From Biscogniauxia marginata (lineage: Eukaryota > Ascomycota > Sordariomycetes > Xylariales > Xylariaceae), in contig MU404082.1 of the NCBI GenBank assembly GCA_022695795.1, positions 1-64,000 on the forward strand: a stretch of 64,000 nucleotides of DNA. The letters are read 5' to 3'. Position 1 is the stretch's first letter. Each line of letters opens with the position of its first letter. The translations under genes and the position numbers were made by a program. Below the pieces are notes generated by a model, which ran no database searches, had not been told where the DNA came from, and saw nothing but the letters and a program-made list of their open reading frames with translations. Below, piece by piece: positions 50,658-60,139 of the stretch.

Positions 50658-51528
50658 GTGGATAGACGGCGGGCCAAAGAACCCTTTTAAGTCCTAAGAA
50701 TAGATACTCTACAGCACTGCTAACCACGCAAGCTCATATCCTAAAGCAGGCCTTGTATGATAGCAAAGCAGCAACATGATCGCAATCTCCTAGGTATTGG
50801 TAATTCATAATGGAGTGCTACCCGAACCCTACCCCTAAGATAACCTTAAGTCGTGCCTGGAAGTTCTGATCAAAAGCGACGCTGGCTCACGCTAGGACAC
50901 GCGGGCGCTTAGATTGGTCTCCTCTAAATATTGATAACTGCCAGCCTCCTTTGGTTGAAGCAGCAAACATTGAATGTTCTTTCGATCTTCTGTATATTAT
51001 ACCATGGTTCAATCCAGAATCTCCACCGCGAAACAAACCTTCATTGTTAGAAGCAGATACTATACGCTGCTATTGGTAATAGCTCGTTATCAGTCGTCAG
51101 CTAGCGTGTATGGGGAGACACCACCACAATGAACATTCTCCTCTTAAACTAACTACCTACATTATCTCAACATAATTAATATTCTAACTATCAAACATGA
51201 TAAGGCAAAGTCACTTATGAGTCTTATACTAGAATCAGTTCGTTTTTGTCGGTCTAAAGAATTCCTACGCCACCAATGAGCATTGGCAAAACTACCTAAT
51301 CTGGTATATAACCGCAGTCTCGGGGCAAACCTAGCCCGTAGAGGCGGATAAATGCAACCCACTTCAATTATACCCGTAATAGCCCCCACGAGAGGAGAGG
51401 AGACAGCTTCCTCTAATACCCTTTTGAACGATCATGAACCAAAATAAAGAAACTATTGGGACTCCATCCCAAAGCCTGCTCGCTATAGACCCAAGTGGCA
51501 CTCGTAATCTTGATATCTATCTTATACC
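50658..51528. other. Intergenic region between AN1-kinase and GH43 genes
   Basis: 870 bp, moderately AT-rich, with no ORF of note. It includes the GH43 promoter; I see no clear TATA box or GGCTAA-type xylanase regulator site close to the start. Confidence 0.5.
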
Positions 51529-53139
51529 ATGCCTCTAGTCCGGAACCCCATCCTGCCGGGGTTCAACGCGGATCCGTCGATACTGCGGGTTGGCGATGAC
51601 TACTACATCGCCACGTCGACATTCGAGTGGTACCCTGGGGTGCAGATCCACCACTCCAAGGATCTGGCCAACTGGGAGCTAGTCACCCGCCCTCTGAGCC
51701 GCAAGAGCCAACTAGACATGCGCGGCGACCCGGATAGCTGTGGAGTCTGGGCTCCTTGCCTCACGCATGATGGCGACAAATTCTGGCTGGTGTACACCGA
51801 CGTGAAGCGTAAGGATGGATCCTTCAAAGACACGCATAATTACATCGTTACCTCTCCTTTCATAGAAGGACCCTGGTCTGACCCTATCTACGTCAACTCC
51901 TCGGGCTTTGATCCGTCATTATTCCACGACGACGATGGGAAGAAATACTTCGTGAACATGTTGCAAGACCACCGTCGCCGCCCTCGCTACTTTGCCGGCA
52001 TTAGATTGCAGGAGTTCGACCCGGCCGCGGGGAAGCTCGTCGGTGAGAAAAAGACGATATTCTACGGGACGGACCTAGATCTTGTTGAAGGCCCCCACCT
52101 GTATAAGCGGAATGGATGGTACTACCTGCTGACGGCCGAAGGCGGCACGGCTTATAACCACGCCTGCACCCTCGCTCGCGCTCGCAACCTGTGGGGTCCC
52201 TATGATGTGCATCCACAAAAGCACATACTTTCCTCCAAGGATGCGCCTTTTGCCGCGCTGCAGAGGGCAGGTCACGGAGACATTGTGGACACCCCTGACG
52301 GTAGAACCTATCTTGTGCATTTGATGGGCCGTCCTATCACGCAGGAGCGCCGCTGCGTGCTGGGTCGCGAGACCTCCATACAAGAAGCGTTCTGGAAGGA
52401 TGACTGGCTTTATGTGAAGAACGGGCCCGTGCCCTCCCTATTCGTCGACGTCCCGGGGACTCGGGACGACAGCAAGTACTGGGCCGAGCAACGATACACC
52501 TTTGAAAAGGGCCTGCACCGAGACCTCCAGTGGCTCCGAACTCCCGAGACCGAGCGTATCTTCGCGCTCGAAGGCGGGAAGCTAGCCCTGTTCGGGCGCG
52601 AGTCCATCGGCTCCTGGTTCGAGCAGGCCCTCGTCGCGCGGCGGCAGACGCACTTCTCCTACGACGCGGAGACCGTAGTCGTGTTCTCGCCGACGGACGA
52701 GCGGCAGTTCGCGGGGCTCACGGCGTACTACAGCCGGTACAACTTCTTCTACCTCACCGTGACGGCGGACTCAAACGGGCAACGGGAGCTACTCATCATG
52801 ACCTCGGAGGTTTCCTGGCCGGACGGCAAGCTCAATATGCCGCTCGTGGACCCGGTGCAGATCCCCAACGAGGGCAAGGTGAGGCTGGCGCTGACGATCC
52901 GCGGCCGTGAGTTGCAGTTCCTGTACGCGCTGGAGGGCCAGGAGCTGGAGAAGATCGGACCGGTTTATGATGCGTCGATCATCTCCGACGAATGCGGCGG
53001 GCACCAAGCACATGGGAGCTTTACCGGGGCGTTCGTGGGGGTGGCGTGCTCGGATATAAACGGGACTGCGCTCCCGGCGCGATTTGATTATCTACTTTAT
53101 CGGCCTGTTCAGTACGAGACGGATCGATACGAGATCTAA
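51529..53139 (+). CDS. GH43 beta-xylosidase (XynB-like)
   Basis: Retaining-family-fold but inverting glycosidase that releases xylose, and possibly arabinose, from short xylo-oligosaccharides. Intronless, 536 aa, no signal peptide, so probably intracellular. The catalytic triad of the family falls at expected positions: Asp15 (GFNADPS, base), Asp128 (SGFDPSLF, pKa modulator) and Glu187 (LVEGPHLY, acid). These match the numbering of Selenomonas-type xylosidase within one residue. The five-bladed propeller (about 1-315) is followed by a C-terminal beta-sandwich with QRYTFEKG and ending near FDYLLYRP. The length equals that of bacterial XynB-type enzymes. The gene is much more GC-rich (third position) than the AT-rich flanks. 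An uptake transporter or xylanase regulator is not adjacent. Bacterial-like architecture without introns may reflect old transfer, but fungal members also exist. Confidence 0.93.
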   Translation: MPLVRNPILPGFNADPSILRVGDDYYIATSTFEWYPGVQIHHSKDLANWELVTRPLSRKSQLDMRGDPDSCGVWAPCLTHDGDKFWLVYTDVKRKDGSFKDTHNYIVTSPFIEGPWSDPIYVNSSGFDPSLFHDDDGKKYFVNMLQDHRRRPRYFAGIRLQEFDPAAGKLVGEKKTIFYGTDLDLVEGPHLYKRNGWYYLLTAEGGTAYNHACTLARARNLWGPYDVHPQKHILSSKDAPFAALQRAGHGDIVDTPDGRTYLVHLMGRPITQERRCVLGRETSIQEAFWKDDWLYVKNGPVPSLFVDVPGTRDDSKYWAEQRYTFEKGLHRDLQWLRTPETERIFALEGGKLALFGRESIGSWFEQALVARRQTHFSYDAETVVVFSPTDERQFAGLTAYYSRYNFFYLTVTADSNGQRELLIMTSEVSWPDGKLNMPLVDPVQIPNEGKVRLALTIRGRELQFLYALEGQELEKIGPVYDASIISDECGGHQAHGSFTGAFVGVACSDINGTALPARFDYLLYRPVQYETDRYEI

Positions 53140-54199
53140 AGGGTAGTTATGTTCTCCCGGGATAGTTAGAAAACACTTGAATGATGTTGATCTTGTATTC
53201 TACTTACCATACAAGCATATAACAGTGGCTATTTCATAGAATTGACTTGACATTTAATATCGAACATTCGAATTTCATAGCATGTGTTCATGTAATAACA
53301 TTACCTGCCGTACACGTACCTCTTTTGATTGTTAAAAGCCAAGATGTTTTAAACCAGAGCGGTTGTATTTAGAATCGTGAAACCGTTCGAAATATTTCCA
53401 ACCGCCAGGATGAAGATAGCGGATTAAGGAATGTTTCTATCGTGAAAATGAGCGACTAGATAGAGATAATTTTTAAATCACGATATGAAAAAGGGGTGAC
53501 GGGGGAGGGTGCGTTGGGGATTGAAATAGGAGACGAAATCCAACTTACTACATTCCAGCACAGGTTCTCGGGCCCCTAGAGAATGGGGTATAAGTCTTCT
53601 TCCGTATATTCCCCTCCATCCATCTCTCAGGATTAGCCGATCATATCTCCTACCTTTATCTAAAGCAACACCTATCTCATGACTTCTCTCCGCAGCTGAC
53701 TCAACCCCCTTAGAATCCCCTGTGTCACCATTTTCTACATTGGTGAACAAGACAAGCCATTATTTACTTGCCAAATTCGCTACAAAGTAAAAGAAACGAC
53801 ATTGCACCTTATTATTGTGAGTTGAACAACGGTGTTTGGTATTGTTTCTCTGCATTGCAAAGGCAAGTAAACCGAGCAATAAAACTAGGGAGTGCCACAG
53901 CACAAATATGAAAAGTCGAGAAACAGCTTATATATACGTTTTTCGGTTTTATTTTAAAGAAAAAAACTCGAGATAAAACCGAAATAAATTAAAAATACAA
54001 GTTTACGGTAAGTTGTGAGCCATTTCTATCATACGAAGTGAATTAAGTAGTCGTTAAGTGCATATGTATGATTGACCTGTTAAACGCGCTTTATACCCCC
54101 GGTGATAAGCTAAAATAAAACGGGCAATCTCCAAAACCCGCAAGTCACCCGGTGGTAAGCGCTGGATCAATTTTCCGCTCCGCTTTGGAGGAGGGTTAA
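53140..54199. other. AT-rich intergenic region
   Basis: Holds a stem-loop of 12 bp (listed separately) and a C/G-richer stretch at 54.1-54.18 kb (containing CACCCGGTGG and CCGCTCCGC) just before the tRNA. That stretch could be an end of a small DNA element, but no matching inverted copy was found. The 90-codon ORF at 53478-53750 (-) is unrecognised. Confidence 0.5.
53941..53984. repeat. 12-bp perfect inverted repeat
   Basis: TTTCGGTTTTAT at 53941-53952 and ATAAAACCGAAA at 53973-53984 form a stem with a 20-nt AT-rich loop. It could be cruciform-prone DNA or an element end; function unknown. Confidence 0.6.
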
Positions 54200-54305
54200 G
54201 TTCCCGTGACGCAGCGGTTAGCGTGCTACTCTTATAACTGTTAGGCCCGTCCTAACTGAGTATGACGATATGTAGAAGTCGCGAGTTCGATCCTCGCCGG
54301 GAACA
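54200..54305 (+). tRNA. tRNA-Ile (UAU anticodon), intron-containing
   Basis: The cloverleaf folds by eye. Acceptor arms GTTCCCG (54200-54206) and CGGGAAC (54298-54304) pair perfectly. The D arm is ACGC/GCGT. The T arm is GCGAG/CTCGC around loop TTCGATC, matching a B-box. With canonical spacing after the D arm the anticodon at 54233-54235 reads TAT, giving Ile(UAU). About 33 nt (54237-54269) lie between anticodon-loop position 37 and the 3' half, consistent with a tRNA intron at the standard site; the intron contains an internal 6-bp hairpin (GTTAGG/CCTAAC). The anticodon stem has four clean pairs (CTAC/GTAG) and a U-U at the loop-closing pair, the weakest point of the model. An alternative pairing (TACTC/GAGTA) in the precursor would shift the anticodon, so the isotype is less certain than the tRNA call. 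Confidence 0.75.
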
Positions 54306-54311
54306 TTTTTT
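54306..54311 (+). terminator. Pol III terminator of the tRNA
   Basis: Run of six T directly after the discriminator base, the standard RNA polymerase III stop signal. Confidence 0.75.
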
Positions 54312-55840
54312 GACAATTTGAATAATTGCTAATTTTTGCCTCATCTTTACAACTTTGAAAAAAGATCTATAAATTTCTCGATTTATTAATTTTTTCCGGC
54401 AGCCGCAAGACGTGAGCGGCTACACAGGAGGTCTTGATGTCGAGTCAGTCTTGTTTTTTCATGAGGAAGCCACTTTTGTCTACCTAACTGTTCGCATGAA
54501 GCTGAATATAGTAGGTAATGTTGTGGGGTCTAGGTCGACGGTGATGAAGTCTCTTTAAGGGGGGGTGCGTTGCAGGTGTATATGACTTATATCTAGACTT
54601 CGCCCACCCTTTAGCTCACTCACCTTGGAATAATAATGCACTTCATCTCATCCTCGTATCCTTGTTCTGTCTCAACAGTGTCCAGATTTCTAGCAGTGTA
54701 GGTTGAGAAAACCCCCCCTTTTTGGTCTGAACCGTGAGAGTTGATGTCTTTTAGATAGATTTCTAGATAACGGAGAAGGTCTAATGGAAATACTAGTGTT
54801 CTGATCTAACCTGTGAAAATTAAATTTAAAGGCCGTTGTCATTGACTTCGTGAATTCAGTTTATTCGAAGCTTTGAAAATAATTTGCAAACAGTCCGTCC
54901 GTCCCCGCATGATAGACATGCCAAGCTTCCATACTCCTGTCCTCTTCTCCCTCCTACCCGCTTCGGTAAATTGCACTTGAGGCTTGAAATATGAGGAAAC
55001 GATTCTCCGTACACCAATTAGGAGACGGACAACCCAGCTGTGGTAGCACAAAGTGTCCCAGCTACCTACGTAGATACATTTAGTTGATTAGCTAAGACTA
55101 CTCATTCATGGCCTCTCCATATGGTCTACTCGCACCGCGGTGTACTGACTCCTGTATCATCATCATTCAGTAGTGATTCATGGACACGGTTTGAGATAAA
55201 CCACTTTGCCTTCTACCGTATTCATCATACTTTCGGCGGAGACTTAAACATCCAGGCCCTTAGCAGTGGATTCGATGAGGATAAGCACAATGGCGTTGGG
55301 TGGCGTAAGGGGCGACTGAAACAATAAGCAGTATGTGTAAAGTAAGATAAAGCAACGTTCGTGCATTGATTAACTTCATTTGTATCATTTTCGGCAGATT
55401 AGCCTTATTCGAATAATTTGCGATAATTTAGATATTAATGAATCACCTGTCTACACGATACTTCTTCCACCACTACACCCCGAAAATCAGTATCGCTAGG
55501 AAGCAGTGTACACGGCCGGTATCAAACTCAGTATTAAAGCAGAAACGTATTTCTTCGCTATAGCTCCACGTAGACCAATTTCATATATATAAATGCGACA
55601 TAGCAAGCCTTTTTGGCTCTAGTTAAACTACCCAAAGCACCTGTAGATGTTATCCGAAGATCGTTTGCAAGTTCGACTTTTCCACTATAAAGGCCAAAAA
55701 TTAGACTTTTCTTTACTTCCACATGGAGATTTCTCGCACAAGCTCTGTTGGACTTGCTCGTGACTGATCAAAATCTGACATATGCAAACAGGGAAAGAAA
55801 GACGTGGTTGTAGAGACTGAGGCGAAGTGAGAAAAACAAA
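54306..55840. other. Intergenic region, no gene supported
   Basis: Between the tRNA and the convergent minus-strand regulator. The ORFs at 54839-55051 (-) and 55121-55327 (+) have no recognisable domain. Near its end (about 55.73-55.84 kb) lie possible acceptor sites for a C-terminal exon of the regulator. Confidence 0.5.
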
Positions 55841-57568
55841 TTACTTACTGACGTCGATCCAGTGCACATGGCTTGCCCCTGTTCTCTCCGAGTCATACGC
55901 CTCCCATATTTTCCTTATCAGATTCCTAGCGACGAGAATCGGGGCCGGTGGGAGACAGTGTTCCAGCATTGCGAACCTCCCCAGAATGAAACGGCGTGCG
56001 TGTATTACCTCGAAAGAATGCCTCGTGATCGGCGAAGGCGGCTCATCGGATCTAAGTATATCACCCGTTACCGAGGTTGAGGAACTCTGGTCGGATCCTG
56101 TCACGTCTTTGTCGGAACGGCCGAATTCTAAGAATGTGTTCCGCTGGCGTTCTTGCATGTAGGTCAGTGTTTTCGGGTCGAACCTGAGACCCGTGCCGGC
56201 GGACAGATACAGCAATGGCTGTATGCAGCGAGTCCCTGAGCTGGCTGGGATCCCTTTTAAGATGTCTATAAGGCGGAAGCTTAGTGGTGTGATGCAGTCA
56301 CTCCAGAGCGTGTAGCTAGAATAATTGGCTTTTTGACGCGGCAATCGTCTTCTTGCCAAATCGGAAAATGTTTGGTACAGTTGCAAAAGCGATGCTAGGC
56401 GATACGCCTCTGCGACATCGATCAAGTGCAATATGGGTGACATGGAATCGCCTGTGTCGGAGAAGGTGGACACTTGATGGTGCACGAGCCCAAGCAGCTC
56501 TTCTTCGACTTTGCAGGCCGCTTCTATTATATTGAAATGCGATTGTATGTCCGGGTTTGGGTGCGTCTGGCTTTGCTTGGAGTACCAGCGATATTGCCGA
56601 CACAGCTTCATAGTTCTCATGAAAAGCAGCTGCACCGTAGAAGATATCCCAGTCCAGGGATGCGGGGTGATTTGGCCAGCAGCGAGTTGCGTCATGGGTA
56701 GGTTCTTCAACCTAGGAATACCCAACTCGTCTGGCTCGTCCGATACCACAGCAACAAGCATATTCCAGTATGTTATGCTGTTGTTGAAGAAGTACAGTTT
56801 TTGGCGATCCCGGGTAGAAAGGCTTCCAGAACGCTCATTCATGCGCCTTAGCAAAATCTTTGCATCCCGTAGGAACCGAGCGCCGATTATCCTCGTGTCG
56901 ACCCAGCACGAGGCAGTTCCTACACAACACAAAGCGAAAAGAAGATCGGTAGCGGACTCTGAAGAGGGTGACTCATAAGAAGCCGTTATATCCCTTTGGA
57001 TAGCTGCAACTGCAAGCTTCAGGTAGCGTACGGCACTCTGTCTTAGCTGAGGCATCTGGGTGCTGAGGCAGATGGCCGACATGCTCTGCAGACTGTGCAT
57101 AACAGCTTCCGAGCGCGCCCAAGCATCGCGTGCAAGTTCGCGATTCATATTAATAGCAGAGTCGAAGCCTGACCACATCGAACAGACACTGCGGAACCAC
57201 TCCTCCACGAGCAATGTTGAGTGATCGTCAACATGCGGAGAGATGCGAAATCCGTGGGGCTGGCATCTTGGACTATACGAATCTAACGCCTTGCCATCCC
57301 GGAGCGTGAGGACACTCCCTTCCGAAACACTCTCTTCTGAGCGAGAGGAAGATGGCGACGGCTGTGGCGACGATACAAGGTGGCTGTCGGTAGCTGTACC
57401 GGCCAATGCCTCGTTCAGCAAGAAGTTCATATCCCATACCTTTGAAAGCAGATCGACGCCATCATTGACCGGCAGCGTACGATCGCGTGTGGGCAGAGAA
57501 GACGAGCCCTCGCCTTCTACGGGGATGACATCGAAGTTTGAGCGATTGTTCCGTTGCATTACGGACAA
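55841..57568 (-). CDS. Fungal transcription-factor-domain protein lacking a zinc cluster
   Basis: 575-aa open frame with the course of the fungal-specific transcription factor domain 2 family (PF11951-like). An S-rich N-terminal linker (SSPQPSPSSSRSEESVSEGS) is followed by a long helical domain: LLVEEWFRSVCSMWSGFDS, MHSLQSMSAICLSTQMPQ, LLFALCCVGTASCWVD and the C-terminal VIHARRFILGRFAMLEH..PPAPILVARNLIRKIWEAYDS. Most family members begin with a Zn2Cys6 cluster. None is visible here or in any frame of the 300 bp upstream, so DNA binding is doubtful; it could be a cofactor, or a first exon may lie further away. The stop follows a GTAAGT donor (55848), and acceptors at about 55.77-55.82 kb could replace the last two residues with a longer tail, so the C terminus is uncertain. 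Confidence 0.78.
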   Translation of the reverse strand: MSVMQRNNRSNFDVIPVEGEGSSSLPTRDRTLPVNDGVDLLSKVWDMNFLLNEALAGTATDSHLVSSPQPSPSSSRSEESVSEGSVLTLRDGKALDSYSPRCQPHGFRISPHVDDHSTLLVEEWFRSVCSMWSGFDSAINMNRELARDAWARSEAVMHSLQSMSAICLSTQMPQLRQSAVRYLKLAVAAIQRDITASYESPSSESATDLLFALCCVGTASCWVDTRIIGARFLRDAKILLRRMNERSGSLSTRDRQKLYFFNNSITYWNMLVAVVSDEPDELGIPRLKNLPMTQLAAGQITPHPWTGISSTVQLLFMRTMKLCRQYRWYSKQSQTHPNPDIQSHFNIIEAACKVEEELLGLVHHQVSTFSDTGDSMSPILHLIDVAEAYRLASLLQLYQTFSDLARRRLPRQKANYSSYTLWSDCITPLSFRLIDILKGIPASSGTRCIQPLLYLSAGTGLRFDPKTLTYMQERQRNTFLEFGRSDKDVTGSDQSSSTSVTGDILRSDEPPSPITRHSFEVIHARRFILGRFAMLEHCLPPAPILVARNLIRKIWEAYDSERTGASHVHWIDVSK

Positions 57569-58474
57569 ATCTGGTTGATAGGTAGTCTTCTCGGCAGTTG
57601 TATGGCTTGGTTGGCCCGGCTATGGATTAGAATCGTCTAATCGCATGAGATGAAATGCGCGAATTACGAGTTTGATCCTCTCTGCAAACAACTTGGGATG
57701 TATCTTGTGTCACGGCGTGACCACCGATGACAGCATGTTGCCTAAGCTAGGACGAGATATCAATCCTGCAGACTTCAGTTGATATTCTGATATTCCTTCG
57801 GAAAGTGGGGAGAGTTGAGTGGGGTTGTCTGGGCCCTTGCAGTTGCAGGATGGCTAATGCCCCCTTATATACATACTCAGCTAAGTACCTAGTTTATAAC
57901 TGTAACGGAGACTTGCCCTTTCTAGTAATGGAGTTGTTTAATACTTACCTAGGTTGGTACCTAGGTAGTATTTCGATAGGAATCGGGTGGATGTCATTAG
58001 AGTTTCTCGAGATGATATTGCTTTATGTAACTAATGTAACTAATCTCCGTGATGTAGTGTCTGACTAGGACCTACCTAATCATTAGTCGATTGCGAATGA
58101 TGATTTTTCCGCTGCAGCTTTACACTCTCTACTCAAGACCTCCTTGGAGACTCACATTTCCTCATCCGATAGCTGGAGCTTGGTAACAACAATAATGAGA
58201 TATCACTTATCAATCACCGAGATTTCGAATCTCTTTCCTTCAACTGAGATATCTTAGTCCGTAGGTATAATAAATGAAGTGTGCCGACACAATTAGGCGC
58301 GGCGTGGAAACCGTACCAATAAAATGAGAGGCACGTATTCGGACAGTATCGAGGGCGCCGGAACCGCAATTCGTACAATAAGTTTCAATTGCGTGGCCAG
58401 GTCGTTCTGGTCATTACGACATAGCTGCATCGGGTATATATGTCGTCTGCTCGCGAGGAGCCAAATTCCTCGGC
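57569..58474. other. Intergenic region, no gene supported
   Basis: Contains the upstream flank of the regulator and several TACCTAGG words near 57.9-58.0 kb. A B-box-like GAGTTTGATCCTC occurs at 57669-57681 without a matching cloverleaf. No gene found. Confidence 0.5.
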
Positions 58475-59176
58475 CTATACCACACCGTCCGGCTCCTGAT
58501 ACCGAACAGCCGCCTTTTCGTCCACCACGTGCCTCGTCGGGCTGTCCACTCCATCCAAAGGCGACGGCGACGCTCGTCTCGGCAGCGGTATGTACTTGTG
58601 AGCATACCGCGGGAACGCGAACAAAATGCTCTTCCTCCGCGGAGCGTTCACCATCTGCCGCTCGCCATCATCATCGTCGATTTGAGAACTCGCGATTCCC
58701 TCCTCCCCGTCTTCCTCCTCGATACCGACGTATTCCTTGGCCCGGGTAGCGAGCCTGATGATGCACCCCGTAAGCCCGCGATGGCAGTCATGGGTCCGCG
58801 CGGCGTCGCAGTCACTCTCGACCTCCCACATGCTGAGTGAGTTTGATATCGAGAGTGAGCTCGCGAACCAGCCGAGCGCCATCAGGCCCAGATCGCCAAG
58901 CGCGCTGCCGCTGCCACTGCTGGAGACGACGACATCGTCTCCGCCTCCTCCTCCTCGGTGGAAGTCGATGTCGTCCCGCAGGTGGTAGTAGAAGGCGGGC
59001 AGCAGGAACCAGAGGTTGAAGAGCGTGAGGTCGAGCCAGAGCGCGCACGCGAACAGGAACGAGGCCGCGTAGCCTACGCAGCTGCGCCGGACGAAGACCA
59101 GCAGCGTCGTCGCGACGTACAGGAACAGTATGGCCCAGCAACCGCCGTAGATGATCTGGTCCGAGATATTCTCCAT
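58475..59176 (-). CDS. Putative multi-span membrane protein, family unknown
   Basis: 233-aa frame starting MENISDQIIYGG. Hydrophobic segments: about 9-31 (WAILFLYVATTLLVFV), about 36-66 (a long stretch that could hold two spans, ending LWFLLPAFYYHL) and about 90-112 (LGDLGLMALGWFASSLSI). Between spans 2 and 3 lies a G/D/S-rich loop (RGGGGGDDVVVSSSGSGS). The C-terminal half is hydrophilic, with an acidic run (EEEDGEEG, DDDDGE) and a basic tail (PRRKSILF). The plus-strand ORFs here (58324-58749 and 58529-58840) are antisense with arginine-rich, biologically odd composition. An intron after the third span cannot be excluded. I chose 59176 because residues upstream of that Met in the longer ORF (to 59488) look untranslated, including a seven-His run. 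I do not recognise the family. Confidence 0.6.
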   Translation of the reverse strand: MENISDQIIYGGCWAILFLYVATTLLVFVRRSCVGYAASFLFACALWLDLTLFNLWFLLPAFYYHLRDDIDFHRGGGGGDDVVVSSSGSGSALGDLGLMALGWFASSLSISNSLSMWEVESDCDAARTHDCHRGLTGCIIRLATRAKEYVGIEEEDGEEGIASSQIDDDDGERQMVNAPRRKSILFAFPRYAHKYIPLPRRASPSPLDGVDSPTRHVVDEKAAVRYQEPDGVV

Positions 59177-60139
59177 TTTTTCGTCGCCGCCACCGTCAAT
59201 ATGATGATGATGATGATGATGAGAGGAGAAAGAGGAAGTTATCCTTATATTTTTTATATGTTCCGTTTCCGCCACAAGCGGATATGAGATGGAGAAGAAA
59301 CAAGAACAAGGTATGTAGTGAACAGAAGGAAATTTTACGATATATAGAATATTTTCAAAACTAGAAAGAACCCATATAGAGAAACTCGAGTCGAGAGTCG
59401 AGAGCGATGATTCCCAGTAGATCTTTTTATTATTCGACGACGATCTCGGAACTGCGGGGGGCGGGAGGGTAGGAACCATCGCGTACATAGGCTTTTATTA
59501 AATCTACTTACCGTCCGTGCCAGATCTCAAAGTTCATGATTATTTTTGTCCCCATCCCCGTACCGTGATAAGTTAAGCTTTGCATTCCGTCATGCTAAGT
59601 GATTACGCCGTCTTTGTTTCGGGAGGGGGCCAAGGGGGTACCTCGAAATGAAACGGCGTAAAAGGCGCCATTCCAGGAGATCCATGCGGCGGGATCGTCG
59701 TGCCACTTGAGACGCGGACGGACAGACAGTGGAGTTGAATGTGGCACGACAGCGAATCACCGGCGGGCATTGGGATGCCGTACTGCTACGGCACCCCCGT
59801 AGCACACGCGTACTCTTGCTACATACAAACTCACTTACACACGAATCTTATGGTGATGCTTGTCGTGCTAACGTCAGCAGTTTTAACAGCTATGGTTTAG
59901 TTTAAGGAGTCGAAAAAATATTTTCACATGTCTCTAAACCGCCGCATATGTGTTAGGAATGGAATATGTCAGCTATCGTAAATTAATATAACTAGTTAGC
60001 TCCTTACATATGCCGGAAAGAAGAGTGCCCCAAAACTGCAGAATGTAGCGGCCAGCAGGGGCTATACATGATCACACGATAACTTGTTATCACCACCTCG
60101 CAAGGCAGTAATAGTATCGATAACAGGTCATCCACCCGG
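59177..60139. other. Intergenic region, no gene supported
   Basis: Leader of the membrane-protein gene, with an (ATG/CAT)n trinucleotide run at about 59.2 kb, then unremarkable sequence. The ORF at 59590-59805 (-) has no domain. Confidence 0.5.

Noticed and set aside
30774..53139. A secondary-metabolite or catabolic cluster in the middle region
   Set aside because: The enzymes are unrelated and far apart, with no core synthase, transporter set or dedicated regulator.
57650..57690. tRNA-like B-box (GAGTTTGATCCTC)
   Set aside because: No acceptor-stem, D-arm or anticodon-arm partner could be found around it.
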